Positions 1-8,791 of a stretch of DNA of 64,000 nt are shown piece after piece. Position numbers and translations under genes: made by a program. The stretch spans positions 2,872,304 through 2,936,303 of the forward strand of contig NZ_KB889963.1 in NCBI RefSeq assembly GCF_000372845.1, read 5' to 3'. The notes under the pieces were generated by a model. That model did no database searches. It was not told where the DNA came from and saw only the letters and a program-made list of their open reading frames with translations. Source of the DNA: Methylocystis rosea SV97 (lineage in GTDB: Bacteria; Pseudomonadota; Alphaproteobacteria; Rhizobiales; Beijerinckiaceae). Position 1 is the first letter of the stretch, and each line of letters starts with the position of its first letter.

Positions 1-1
1 T

Positions 2-307
2 GACGTGAAGCGCGAAGCGCGGCCCGACTTCAACACCAACGTCATCGTTCGATTCTTCGATGTCGCGCCGCGCAACGCCGGCTCCGCCGTCGTCGACAAT
101 GGGCGGCTGGTGTTTTTCGTGCGCGACTCGACGACTCCCGTCTTCGACCCGAGTTCGATCGAAGCGAAGACGATCGCCCAGCAGCTGAAGCCTGCATTTC
201 ACAACGACCTGCTGGAGCAATATGTCGGCGGCCTCGAGAAAGCGCTCGGCGTCGATATCAACCAGAAGGCCTTGGAAGCCGCGACCGGAGCGGAACGCGA
301 CAAGTGA
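2..307 (+). CDS. Peptidylprolyl isomerase PpiD/SurA-like, C-terminal fragment
   Basis: The C-terminal ~101 residues of a protein whose start lies before the window. The frame is open from base 2, so the GTG at 5 need not be the start. The sequence (VFDPSSIEA, then a helical tail ending in EQYVGGLEKALGVDIN) resembles the end of alphaproteobacterial PpiD-type periplasmic foldases, which commonly precede trpE in this group. Its stop overlaps the trpE start in a GTGA (304-307), so the two are probably translationally coupled. The family call rests on a short tail and on gene order. Confidence 0.6.
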   Translation, partial: DVKREARPDFNTNVIVRFFDVAPRNAGSAVVDNGRLVFFVRDSTTPVFDPSSIEAKTIAQQLKPAFHNDLLEQYVGGLEKALGVDINQKALEAATGAERDK

Positions 308-1833
308 GCGGCGCGCTGTTCGAGCCCGACTTCGACGCCTTCGGCGCCGAATACGACGCTGATCGGCCGCAGCTGGTCGTGACCCGGTTGGTCGCCGATC
401 TCGAAACGCCGGTCTCCGCCTATCTCAAGCTCACGCGCGATCGGCGCGGCGCTACTTTTTTGCTCGAATCCGTCGAAGGCGGCGCCGCCCGCGGCCGCTA
501 CTCGATGATCGGCCTCGACCCGGATGTGATTTTTCGCGTCCTCGGCGACAGAGCGGAAATTAATCGCGCCGCGCTCGACGACGCGAGCGTCTTCACGCCT
601 TGCGAGGGAGCGCCGCTCGTCGCCTTGCGTCAGCTCATCGCCGAATCCGCCGTGCCGCAGGCCGTGCGGCTGCCGCCGATGGCGGCGGGAGTTTTCGGCT
701 ACCTCGGCTATGACATGGTGCGCCAGATGGAGCGCCTCGGACCGGCCAAGGAAGACAGGATCGGCGCGCCTGACGCGCTTTTCATGCGTCCGACGGTCAT
801 GATCGTCTTTGACACGGTTCGCGACGAAATCTCCATTGTCACGCCGGCTCGGCCAAAAGCCGGCGTCGCGGCGAAAGCGGCCTATGAAGCGGCGCTCGCG
901 CGCCTCGACAGAGTCGTTGCAACGCTGGAGGCGCCGCTGGAGCATCGCGACGGCGGGACCGACGCGCAACTCCTCGCTCAGGAGCCGGTTTCGAATACGC
1001 CGCCATCTCGTTTTCTGGAGATGGTCGAGCGCGCGAAGGAATATATCCGCGCCGGCGACATCTTCCAGGTCGTGCTGTCACAGCGGTTCACCGCGCCTTT
1101 CGCTTTGCCCGCCTTTGCGCTCTATCGCGCATTGCGCCGCGTGAATCCGGCGCCCTTTTTATGCTTTCTCGATTTCGGCGAATTCCAGATCGTCTGTTCG
1201 AGTCCCGAGATCCTCGTGCGCGTCGCCGACGCCAAGGTGACGATTCGCCCGATCGCCGGCACGCGCTGGCGCAGCGAGGAGAAGGCGGAGGACGAGCGTC
1301 TGGCGGCGGATCTCCTCGCCGATGAAAAGGAGCGCGCCGAACATCTCATGCTGCTCGACCTCGGCCGCAACGACGTCGGCCGCGTCGCGAGGACCGGCAC
1401 GGTGCGCGTCACTGACAGTTTCACGATCGAGCGCTACAGTCACGTGATGCACATCGTCTCCAATGTTGAAGGCGAGCTCGATGCGCGCCACGATTGCATC
1501 GACGCGCTCGCCGCGGGGTTTCCCGCCGGCACCGTCTCCGGCGCGCCGAAAGTGCGCGCCATGGAGATCATTGACGAGCTTGAGACCGACAAGCGCGGCA
1601 TCTATGGCGGCTGCATCGGCTATTTCGGCGCCGGCGGCCAAATGGACACCTGCATCGTGCTGCGCACGGCGATCGTGAAGGACGGCAAGATGCATGTGCA
1701 GGCAGGCGCCGGCGTCGTCTACGACAGCGAACCGGAATATGAACATCGCGAATGCGTCAACAAGGCGAAAGCGCTTTTCCGCGCCGCCGAGGAAGCGGTT
1801 CGCTTCGCAACGCGCGCGCGGCGGGGGCAGTAG
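304..1833 (+). CDS. trpE: Anthranilate synthase component I
   Basis: Converts chorismate and ammonia or glutamine to anthranilate, the first step of tryptophan synthesis, as a complex with TrpG (4454-5068). 509 aa, GTG start overlapping the previous stop. The N-terminal LLES-type motif (TFLLESVEGG, about residue 56) is the tryptophan feedback-binding element of the family. The C-terminal chorismate-binding domain has GDIFQVVLSQRF, the PIAGTR segment and AGAGVVYDSEPEYE near the end. Full family length. trpG is 2.6 kb downstream, with three unrelated genes between. Confidence 0.97.
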   Translation: MSGALFEPDFDAFGAEYDADRPQLVVTRLVADLETPVSAYLKLTRDRRGATFLLESVEGGAARGRYSMIGLDPDVIFRVLGDRAEINRAALDDASVFTPCEGAPLVALRQLIAESAVPQAVRLPPMAAGVFGYLGYDMVRQMERLGPAKEDRIGAPDALFMRPTVMIVFDTVRDEISIVTPARPKAGVAAKAAYEAALARLDRVVATLEAPLEHRDGGTDAQLLAQEPVSNTPPSRFLEMVERAKEYIRAGDIFQVVLSQRFTAPFALPAFALYRALRRVNPAPFLCFLDFGEFQIVCSSPEILVRVADAKVTIRPIAGTRWRSEEKAEDERLAADLLADEKERAEHLMLLDLGRNDVGRVARTGTVRVTDSFTIERYSHVMHIVSNVEGELDARHDCIDALAAGFPAGTVSGAPKVRAMEIIDELETDKRGIYGGCIGYFGAGGQMDTCIVLRTAIVKDGKMHVQAGAGVVYDSEPEYEHRECVNKAKALFRAAEEAVRFATRARRGQ

Positions 1834-1882
1834 CCATTTCCGCCAAAGCGCACGGACAGCGAAACAAGCGGCGGCGCATCTG

Positions 1883-2389
1883 ATGGATGGCCCAACGATC
1901 TACGACGACGGCGACGATCCCTACCGCGCAATTCGCGTCGGCGAACCGAATGGCGGCGACGCCGCAAAATGGGGCGTGCTGCTCTCGCGCTTCATGCGCA
2001 TTGTCGCGTTATTTTGGCTCGTGCAAGGCTTGATGCAGTGGCGGATCATTCTCGCTGCCGAACGCTCGATCTTTGAAACCATGCCGCAGAGCGCAGCCTC
2101 CGCCGTTATTTTCTTCGCCGTGCTCGATCTCATGGCCGGCGTCGGCCTGTGGCTGGCGACGCCCTGGGGCGGCGTGCTGTGGCTTCTCGTTGCAAGCGCG
2201 CAGATTTTTCTTACGCTCAGCATGCCGGGATTCTTCACCGGCGGTTATTGGCTGATCGGCGTCAACGCCGTGCTGATCGCCATGTATTTCGGGCTGACCT
2301 TCGAGGCCGGACGCGATATCGAGGCGCAGCACATGCGCGAACGCCGCCGTCGCCGCAAATTCGACAGGAAACCGCCAAAGGCTTCCTAA
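1883..2389 (+). CDS. DUF6163-like integral membrane protein
   Basis: 168 aa from the ATG at 1883. The longer frame from 1694 reads antisense-style through trpE and is not protein-like. After a hydrophilic N-terminus there are about four hydrophobic segments (roughly residues 35-55, 72-92, 96-112 and 118-136), then a basic tail (ERRRRRKF). It resembles the DUF6163 proteins found next to ldtR in Rhizobiales, where the regulator is linked to cell-wall L,D-transpeptidase and stress control. The exact role is unknown. The family name is from memory and from the neighbouring ldtR. Confidence 0.7.
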   Translation: MDGPTIYDDGDDPYRAIRVGEPNGGDAAKWGVLLSRFMRIVALFWLVQGLMQWRIILAAERSIFETMPQSAASAVIFFAVLDLMAGVGLWLATPWGGVLWLLVASAQIFLTLSMPGFFTGGYWLIGVNAVLIAMYFGLTFEAGRDIEAQHMRERRRRRKFDRKPPKAS

Positions 2390-2589
2390 TGCGCAAGGTT
2401 TGTTAGAGGAATCATTAGCGTAAATCGAACGTTTAAGTTCATCTCTCATTCACCGCAAACAGCCCCTATCGGGGTAAACGCGCGATTCAGGCTGTTGTTT
2501 AAACCGCCTTTCACCTGCGCCGATCTAATTTGATCTCATCGAACGCCGATCAAGAGATGCGCGATGCATCCGCCCTGATGGAGAAGACG

Positions 2590-3096
2590 ATGAGCGCCAT
2601 GACCAAGACAGCCCCTGCCCGCGAGGATCGCGCCAGCGAGATCCGACCGGTTTATCTCGAAGCGCTCACGCTCGTCGAACGCCTTCACCGCCGTTTGCTC
2701 GACGTCATCAAGGACGAATTCGACCGCCGGGATCTTGGCGACGTCAATTCCGTGCAGGCGCTGCTGCTTTACAACATCGGCGACAAGGAGTTGACCGCGA
2801 GCGAATTGCGCACGCGCGGCTATTACCTCGGCTCCAATGTTTCATATAACGTCAAGAAGCTCGTCGACATGGGCTATATGCATCATGCGCGCTCGCGCCT
2901 TGATCGCCGTTCGGTGCGCATCAGCCTGACTCCGAAGGGCAAGCAAATTCACGATATCGTCGCACAGCTTTATGAGAAGCACGCGCTGACGGTCGAGCAG
3001 ATCGGCGGCGTTTCCTGCGACGAGTTTCGCACCCTCAATACGTCGCTTTCACGGCTGGAGCGCTTCTGGACCGATCAGGTCCGCTATCGCCTCTGA
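2590..3096 (+). CDS. ldtR: MarR-family transcriptional regulator LdtR
   Basis: Winged-helix MarR-type regulator. In Rhizobiales, LdtR controls L,D-transpeptidase and osmotic-stress genes. 168 aa from the ATG at 2590, which has GGAG at 2580-2583. An in-frame TTG at 2530 and ATGs at 2557 and 2578 lack a good ribosome site. The core IRPVYLEALTLVERLHRRLL, the recognition region (YYLGSNVSYNVKKLVDMGY) and the wing (SRLDRRSVRISLTPKG) are typical of the family. It is followed by a clear terminator, so the transcript probably ends here. Confidence 0.88.
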   Translation: MSAMTKTAPAREDRASEIRPVYLEALTLVERLHRRLLDVIKDEFDRRDLGDVNSVQALLLYNIGDKELTASELRTRGYYLGSNVSYNVKKLVDMGYMHHARSRLDRRSVRISLTPKGKQIHDIVAQLYEKHALTVEQIGGVSCDEFRTLNTSLSRLERFWTDQVRYRL

Positions 3097-3140
3097 CGCG
3101 ATCTCGCTTTCTTCTCGTCTCTCAACCGTCGTCTCTCTAT

Positions 3141-3179
3141 CGCCGGCAAGCGCCCCAGGGCCGCTTCGCCGGCGTTTTT
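3141..3179 (+). terminator. Rho-independent terminator after ldtR
   Basis: Perfect 7-bp arms CGCCGGC (3141-3147) and GCCGGCG (3168-3174), extended by AAGCG pairing with CGCTT apart from one bulged C, then five T (3175-3179). It lies 44 bases after the ldtR stop and separates it from the protease gene. Confidence 0.85.
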
Positions 3180-3281
3180 CGTGCATCCCCGCGCTTGGAG
3201 CGGGTTCCAGGGAACCGCTCTAGCGCAAGCCGCCGCTCAGTCCTATCTTACCGGCTGTTAACCACGATCGCAGGAGCTCAA

Positions 3282-4394
3282 ATGCGTTGGTCCCTCACGA
3301 TCGGCTCCTTCATGGGAACCGCCGTGCGCATTCACGTCACGTTCCTGCTGCTCTTGGGCTGGATCGGCTTTGCGGCCTACCAGCGCGGCGGCGCGGTCGC
3401 AGCGCGCGACAGCCTCCTGTTCATCGTCGCGATCTTTTTCTGCGTCGTGTTGCACGAGTTCGGCCACATTTTGATGGCGCGGCGCTATGGCATCGTCTCG
3501 CCGGTGATCACGCTGCTGCCGATCGGCGGCGTGGCCGACATGGAAAAAATGCCAGACAAGCCCCGCCAGGAGCTGCTGATCGCGCTGGCGGGTCCGGCGG
3601 TCAATCTCGTCATCGCGGCTTTGCTGATCCTGTTTCTGGGCGCCGTCGATGTGTCCGACGGGATCCAGATCAGCGACCCGTCCGTCAATCTATTAAAACG
3701 TCTGGCGGCCGTGAATATCTTTCTTGCGGCGTTCAACTTGATCCCGGCCTTTCCGATGGATGGCGGCCGCGTGCTGCGGGCGGCTCTGTCGATCTGGATT
3801 GGCAAGGGCCGCGCGACGCGCATCGCCGCGCAGATCGGTCAGGGCTTCGCTTTCCTGCTCGGTTTTCTGGGGCTGTTCGGAAATCCGCTGCTGCTGTTCA
3901 TCGCGATTTTCGTCTATATCGCGGCGGCGGGCGAAGCGCAGATGACGTCGATGTCCGAGGCGGCGCGTGGCCTGAAAGCCGCCGACGCCATGGAGACGCG
4001 CATCGCCGTGATCGAACGCAGCTCAAGCGTGCGCGAAGCGGTTGATATCCTACTGGCCACGTCTCAGGACGAATTCCCGGTCGTCGACGCCTCGCGCCGG
4101 CTCAGCGGCTTCCTGTCGCGCGCCAACATCATCGAAGCGTTGCGGGCTGCCGAACCCGGCGCGCCGATCGCGCCCTTCGTTCGCCAGGAGCCCGCGACGA
4201 TTGATGGTCGCGAGAACATCGACGCCGCCCTGCCCATGCTCACGAGCGGAGAGGCGGTCGGCGTAACCGACGAGGAGGGTCGGTTCTTGGGTCTTCTGAC
4301 CCGCCAGTCGCTGGCTGAGATCATGATGATCAAAGATGTTCGGCCGGACTGGCGCTTCTCGCCGCGAGACGATCGCCGTCCGACGGTTGCTTAA
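3282..4394 (+). CDS. Site-2 protease (M50) with paired CBS domains
   Basis: Intramembrane zinc metalloprotease, 370 aa, in the inner membrane. The ATG at 3282 has CAGGAG at 3271-3276. The zinc motif HEFGH is at about residues 59-63 in a hydrophobic helix. The second metal-ligand motif NLIPAFPMDGG is at about residues 149-159. Two CBS repeats follow (about residues 235-360), which in this family sense adenine nucleotides. The substrate cannot be told from sequence. It sits between trpE and trpG but has its own terminator-bounded start, so it is probably transcribed separately from trpE-ldtR. Confidence 0.9.
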   Translation: MRWSLTIGSFMGTAVRIHVTFLLLLGWIGFAAYQRGGAVAARDSLLFIVAIFFCVVLHEFGHILMARRYGIVSPVITLLPIGGVADMEKMPDKPRQELLIALAGPAVNLVIAALLILFLGAVDVSDGIQISDPSVNLLKRLAAVNIFLAAFNLIPAFPMDGGRVLRAALSIWIGKGRATRIAAQIGQGFAFLLGFLGLFGNPLLLFIAIFVYIAAAGEAQMTSMSEAARGLKAADAMETRIAVIERSSSVREAVDILLATSQDEFPVVDASRRLSGFLSRANIIEALRAAEPGAPIAPFVRQEPATIDGRENIDAALPMLTSGEAVGVTDEEGRFLGLLTRQSLAEIMMIKDVRPDWRFSPRDDRRPTVA

Positions 4395-4453
4395 GCCCGC
4401 CGCCCGGCCTATTGCACTGTTAAACTCGCGCCAGGAGGCTGGACAGCAGCCCA

Positions 4454-5068
4454 ATGTCCAACGTCACGCTTATCGACAACTACGACAGCTTCACTTTCAA
4501 CCTGGTTCACTATTTCGGCCAGCTGGGCGCGAACGTCACGGTCCACCGCAACGACGCCGTTTCGGTCGCGGAAGTGCTGGCTGGCGGACCCGACGCGATC
4601 GTCCTGTCGCCCGGCCCCTGCACGCCGCATGAGGCGGGTATCTGCATGGAGCTGATCTCAGCCGCCGCCGAGACGGTGCCGATTTTCGGCGTCTGCCTCG
4701 GCCATCAGTCGATCGGCGAGGTTTTTGGCGGCGACGTCATTCGGGCGCCGCTGCCGATCCACGGCAAGATGGCCACCATTCTCCACCACGGCGACGCCGT
4801 GTTTCGCGGCATCGAGGGGCCGTTCCAGGCGACGCGCTATCATTCGCTGATCGTCAGCCGCGACACCCTTCCCGACTGCCTGCGGGTGACCGCCGAGACG
4901 CCTGATGGACTCATCATGGCGCTGTCGCATAAGACGCTGCCGACGCATGGCGTGCAGTTCCATCCCGAGAGCATCACCTCGCAGCACGGCCACAAGATTT
5001 TACAAAATTTCCTCGATCTCGCGCGGGAATGGAACGAAGGCCCGCGGCGGCGTGAGAAGGCGGCGTGA
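4454..5068 (+). CDS. trpG: Anthranilate synthase component II (glutamine amidotransferase)
   Basis: Supplies ammonia from glutamine to TrpE. 204 aa. It opens with LIDNYDSFTFNLVHY, the class I amidotransferase signature of TrpG/PabA. The nucleophile Cys is in FGVCLGHQSIGE (about residue 79) and the His/Glu pair in GVQFHPESI (about residue 172). A GGAGG-like site lies at 4434-4438. Followed by trpD, trpC and moaC on the same strand. A PabA role in folate synthesis in addition is possible in organisms with one copy. Confidence 0.96.
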   Translation: MSNVTLIDNYDSFTFNLVHYFGQLGANVTVHRNDAVSVAEVLAGGPDAIVLSPGPCTPHEAGICMELISAAAETVPIFGVCLGHQSIGEVFGGDVIRAPLPIHGKMATILHHGDAVFRGIEGPFQATRYHSLIVSRDTLPDCLRVTAETPDGLIMALSHKTLPTHGVQFHPESITSQHGHKILQNFLDLAREWNEGPRRREKAA

Positions 5069-5138
5069 GGGCCGCTTCGAAGGTCGCCTGCGCCCGTCGG
5101 CCGGCGGCCCTGGCCTTGCGCAACGGCGCTGAACGACA

Positions 5139-6161
5139 GTGAGCGAGGATTTCAAATCCTACATCGCCGCGCTGGTCTCCGGCGCGCCCCTTGCCCGCGA
5201 CGAGGCGAAAGCGGCGTTTTCTCTAATTTTTCGTGGCGACGCCACGCCGGCGCAGCTTGGGGCCTTTCTCATGGGTCTGCGGCTGCGCGGCGAGACGATT
5301 GACGAGATCATCGGGGCTGCGGAGGCGATGCGCGCCGCGATGACCCCCGTCGAAGCGCCGGCCGGCGCGATCGACATCGTCGGGACAGGCGGCGACGGCG
5401 CCGGCACTTACAATATTTCCACTCTGGCCGCGATCATCGCCGCAGCGGCCGGCGCGATCGTCGCCAAACATGGCGGCAAGGCGGCCACGTCGCTGTCGGG
5501 TTCCTCCGACGTTCTTGGTGAACTCGGCGTCAAGGTCGGCATTTCACCAGCCGCCGCCGCCGCATCGCTTCAAGATGCCGGAATCTGCTTCATGGCCGCG
5601 ACGACGCACCACCCGGCCATGCGCCATGCCGCGCCGGTGAGAAGCGAGCTGGGCGTGCGCACGATCTTCAATTTGCTTGGCCCTTTGTGTAACCCCGCGC
5701 GGGTCGAGCGGCAGATGATCGGAGTCTTCTCCCGCGACTGGCTCGAACCTTTGGCGCATGCGCTTCGCGAACTCGGCGCAAAGCGCGTCTGGCTGCTGCA
5801 TGGCGGCGACGGGCTCGATGAAGCGACGACGACGGCCGTCACCCATGTCGTCGCGCTCGAAGACGGCGAGATCCGCAGCTTTGACCTCTCGCCGGAGGAG
5901 GCCGGATTGCCCCGCGCGACGATCCAGGCGCTTGTCGGCGGCGACGCGGCGCATAACGCAAAAGCCCTGCGCGCCGTTCTGGAGGGCGCGAAGAACGCGT
6001 ACCGCGACATTGCGGTCCTCAACGCCGGCGTGGCGCTGGTCGTCGCCGGGCGCGCCGCAAATGTGCGCGAAGGCGCGGCGCTCGCTGAGACGGCGCTCGA
6101 TTGCGGCGCGGCGCGGGATAAGCTCGACGCCCTGATCCGCTGCTCCACTCGAGACGCCTGA
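5139..6161 (+). CDS. trpD: Anthranilate phosphoribosyltransferase
   Basis: Transfers phosphoribose from PRPP to anthranilate. 340 aa, GTG start. The PRPP-binding glycine loop GTGGDGAGTYNIST (about residues 82-95), KHGGKAATS and the NLLGPLCNP segment are all present. Normal family length. It follows trpG by 70 bases and precedes trpC by 123 bases, consistent with a trpGDC-moaC transcript. Confidence 0.97.
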   Translation: MSEDFKSYIAALVSGAPLARDEAKAAFSLIFRGDATPAQLGAFLMGLRLRGETIDEIIGAAEAMRAAMTPVEAPAGAIDIVGTGGDGAGTYNISTLAAIIAAAAGAIVAKHGGKAATSLSGSSDVLGELGVKVGISPAAAAASLQDAGICFMAATTHHPAMRHAAPVRSELGVRTIFNLLGPLCNPARVERQMIGVFSRDWLEPLAHALRELGAKRVWLLHGGDGLDEATTTAVTHVVALEDGEIRSFDLSPEEAGLPRATIQALVGGDAAHNAKALRAVLEGAKNAYRDIAVLNAGVALVVAGRAANVREGAALAETALDCGAARDKLDALIRCSTRDA

Positions 6162-6284
6162 TCGGCCTTCGCCCTTCGATCGGGATAGGATTGCGCCCAT
6201 TTATCGGCTATTCATGAGCAGCCGGCTGTCGGCGGAACGAATTCGAGCGATGGCGGTCGCGGCCCGCCCGCCGTAGGCGAGAAA

Positions 6285-7124
6285 ATGACCGACATTCTAA
6301 AAAAAATTGAAGCTTATAAGCGCACCGAGATTTCCGAGGCAAAGGTGCGCATGCCGTTCGCGACGCTCGAGCGCAACGTGCGCGATCATGATCCGCCGCG
6401 CGGCTTTGTCCATGCGATCGAGCAGAAACTGAACGAGCGTCGCATCGCGCTCATCGCCGAGATCAAGAAGGCGAGCCCGTCCAAGGGAATCATTCGCCCA
6501 GACTTCGATCCGCCGAAATTGGCGCGCGCCTATGAAGCCGGCGGCGCGGCCTGTCTTTCAGTGCTGACCGACACGCCCTCGTTCAAAGGCAGACTCGAAG
6601 ACCTTGAAGCCGCGCGAAAGGCGACCCATCTGCCGGCGCTGCGCAAGGATTTCATGTTCGATCCCTATCAGGTCTATGAGGCGCGGGCTTACGGCGCCGA
6701 TTGCATTCTCATCATCATGGCCGCCGTCGACGATGACGAAGCGAAGGCGCTGAACACGGCCGCGCATGATCTGCGCATGGACGTGCTCGTCGAAGTGCAT
6801 GACGAGAGCGAGCTTGATCGCGCGCTGGCGCTGGAGACGCGTCTGATCGGCGTGAACAATCGCGATCTGCACGACTTCAAAGTGTCGCTCGAAGTCAGCG
6901 AGAGGCTCGCCGAGAAGATTCCGCGCGACAAGATCATTGTCGCCGAAAGCGGAATCACGACGCATGATGACTGCGTGCGCCTCGAAAAATCGCACATCTT
7001 CACCTTTCTCGTCGGCGAAAGCCTGATGCGCAAGCACGACGTCGAAGCGGCTACGCGCGAACTCCTGCAAGGCGCAACGGCCAATCACAACTCCGGCGCG
7101 CATAAGTCCCCCGCCGGCGCATGA
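6285..7124 (+). CDS. trpC: Indole-3-glycerol phosphate synthase
   Basis: Closes the indole ring from carboxyphenylamino-deoxyribulose phosphate. 279 aa, single-function TrpC (no fused TrpF). The active-site motif [12 protein letters not shown] (about residues 58-69), [14 protein letters not shown] and [14 protein letters not shown], and the late VAESGI segment are all seen. The start has GGCGAG just upstream. The moaC start lies one base after its stop, so coupling is likely. Confidence 0.97.
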   Translation: MTDILKKIEAYKRTEISEAKVRMPFATLERNVRDHDPPRGFVHAIEQKLNERRIALIAEIKKASPSKGIIRPDFDPPKLARAYEAGGAACLSVLTDTPSFKGRLEDLEAARKATHLPALRKDFMFDPYQVYEARAYGADCILIIMAAVDDDEAKALNTAAHDLRMDVLVEVHDESELDRALALETRLIGVNNRDLHDFKVSLEVSERLAEKIPRDKIIVAESGITTHDDCVRLEKSHIFTFLVGESLMRKHDVEAATRELLQGATANHNSGAHKSPAGA

Positions 7125-7125
7125 C

Positions 7126-7605
7126 ATGAGCGCGCTGACTCACATCGGCGCGTCAGGCGAAGCGCATATGGTCGACGTGTCGGCGAAAGCCGAGACGTCG
7201 CGCGTGGCGCTTGCCCGCGGCCATGTGGTGATGGCGCGCGAAACTCTGCGTCTTGCCGTCGAAGGTCAGGCCAAGAAAGGCGATGTGTTCGGCGTCGCCC
7301 GCGTTGCGGGGATCATGGCGGCCAAGAAGACGAGCGACCTCATTCCGCTGTGCCATCCGCTTCCCTTGTCGAGCATCTCGGTCGAGATCACGGCCGACGA
7401 GTCGTTGCCGGGCCTGCGCGTCCTCGCCGAAGCGTCGGTCACTGGCAGGACCGGCGTCGAGATGGAGGCGCTGACGGCCGTCTCAATCGCCTGTCTGACG
7501 ATTTATGACATGCTGAAGGCCGCCGATCGCGGCATGCGCATCGAAGGCGTGGAACTCATTGAAAAGCGGGGCGGCAAGTCCGGCGACTGGCGACGCGGCG
7601 AATAG
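7126..7605 (+). CDS. moaC: Cyclic pyranopterin monophosphate synthase
   Basis: Second step of molybdenum cofactor synthesis. 159 aa. The family blocks [12 protein letters not shown] (substrate-binding HP motif), [11 protein letters not shown] and [11 protein letters not shown] are all intact. Placement after trpC and close to moeA is the usual alphaproteobacterial order. A few N-terminal residues (up to MVDVSAKAE) may be extra, as a second ATG lies at 7168. Confidence 0.96.
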   Translation: MSALTHIGASGEAHMVDVSAKAETSRVALARGHVVMARETLRLAVEGQAKKGDVFGVARVAGIMAAKKTSDLIPLCHPLPLSSISVEITADESLPGLRVLAEASVTGRTGVEMEALTAVSIACLTIYDMLKAADRGMRIEGVELIEKRGGKSGDWRRGE

Positions 7606-7628
7606 TTCGACTGCGGCGGCAAGGCTCT

Positions 7629-7647
7629 ATATCGTAACGATCGATAT
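7629..7647. promoter_or_regulatory. Operator-like inverted repeat
   Basis: ATATCG at 7629-7634 mirrors CGATAT at 7642-7647 with a 7-base spacer, in an AT-rich patch of a GC-rich intergenic space 28 bases before the next ATG. It may be a regulator site or part of a promoter. No known consensus is matched. Confidence 0.3.
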
Positions 7648-7674
7648 ATTTGATGATTGGTGGAGGCGCCTGTC

Positions 7675-8601
7675 ATGCGGCCTTTCGTTTTCGCCGTTGC
7701 GCTGCTGTTATTGAGCGCGCCAGCGCTCGCCGATCGGGCGAACGAATGTCGGCGCCAGTGCGGCGAGGACGCGGCCTGCTTTCAGCGCTGCATGGGGTAT
7801 GCCTACAGACCTCACTCCGGCTTTGGCCGTTATGCGCCGCGCGCCTACCGTCGCGCCCCTCCGTCCTACAGTCCGCCGAAAGCTGCAGGTCCTTCAGAGC
7901 CAAGCGGCGGCGGCGGCTCTGTCACGAGGCCGAGCATTCTGGGCACGGCCTATGACTATCTTTATGCTCCTGGCGCGGAGACGGCAGGCTACGGCCTCTA
8001 TTCCTATGTCATCCTGCCCCGGCCCAACGACCGCGCCGTCGCCTTCCTCCGAGAGCTCATCGGCCGCTTTCCCGCGGCGTCGGATGTCGCGTCGCCAAAG
8101 GAGCGGATCAACATTCTCTACCTACCGACTAAGGCGCGCTCGCGCGGCCAAGCCGCGTTCCCTGCCGATGTCGAAAAATCCGTGGTCAAAACTTTCCTGA
8201 CCAAAAACTATGATTTCGCCATGGCGCAGCGCCTGCTGTTTCATTTGTGCGACAAGCCGGCGCCGGCGGTTGCGCAGCTTTGCGAGAACGATCTTTCCGG
8301 CGGCCCCTATCTCCTCACCTACGCGACAAAGATCAGCGATCTTTCACCTTTGCCGCCGCCTTTCCTCTTCCTCGATCTCACGAATGTGCGTCCGCGCGCC
8401 TTTCCGCTGTTCGTCGCCGCCTACGCCGCTCAGGTGAAACGCCCCGACTTCTCGGACGGCGCGCGACTCGCCGATTTCAGTCTGCAGGTCGCAAATATTC
8501 TTTTGACTGCGGCGGACTGGGTTCAGCCTGTAAGCGCGGCGGTCGCTGACATTACGCACTTCGCCGAGGCCAAGAAGAGCGACGGGGAAGCGCCCAAATG
8601 A
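7675..8601 (+). CDS. Secreted protein with N-terminal twin CX3C motif, function unknown
   Basis: 308 aa from the ATG at 7675, which has GGAGG at 7662-7666. A signal peptide (FVFAVALLLLSAPALA) is followed at once by ECRRQC...ACFQRC, two CX3C pairs five residues apart. A Pro/Arg/Tyr-rich linker follows, then a ~200-residue domain with few cysteines (LYSYVILPRPNDRAVAFL onward). I do not recognise the family. It is predicted periplasmic. The stop overlaps the next start (ATGA, 8598-8601), so the two genes are coupled. Its place within moaC-moeA suggests cotranscription, not a molybdenum role. Confidence 0.7.
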   Translation: MRPFVFAVALLLLSAPALADRANECRRQCGEDAACFQRCMGYAYRPHSGFGRYAPRAYRRAPPSYSPPKAAGPSEPSGGGGSVTRPSILGTAYDYLYAPGAETAGYGLYSYVILPRPNDRAVAFLRELIGRFPAASDVASPKERINILYLPTKARSRGQAAFPADVEKSVVKTFLTKNYDFAMAQRLLFHLCDKPAPAVAQLCENDLSGGPYLLTYATKISDLSPLPPPFLFLDLTNVRPRAFPLFVAAYAAQVKRPDFSDGARLADFSLQVANILLTAADWVQPVSAAVADITHFAEAKKSDGEAPK

Positions 8602-8783
8602 AATTATCCCTCCCTCGGATCGTCGCCGTTTTTTTGCTGGCCATCGCTCTTGGCGTAACTTTTTCCTTCGCTTATCCCGGCGTCGATATTGACGCGGCCC
8701 TCGCGACAGTCATCGTGCTCGTCGCACTTGCGGCCGAAAGCCTCGCGGCGTTCATCTATCGCCGCGTCGCGAACCGGGGATAG
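8598..8783 (+). CDS. Small membrane protein
   Basis: 61 aa with two hydrophobic stretches (about residues 6-25 and 33-52) and a basic end (YRRVANRG). Overlaps the preceding secreted protein by ATGA, so it is probably its partner. Eight bases separate it from the moeA start. No family recognised. Confidence 0.6.
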   Translation: MKLSLPRIVAVFLLAIALGVTFSFAYPGVDIDAALATVIVLVALAAESLAAFIYRRVANRG

Positions 8784-8791
8784 GTTTTCGC

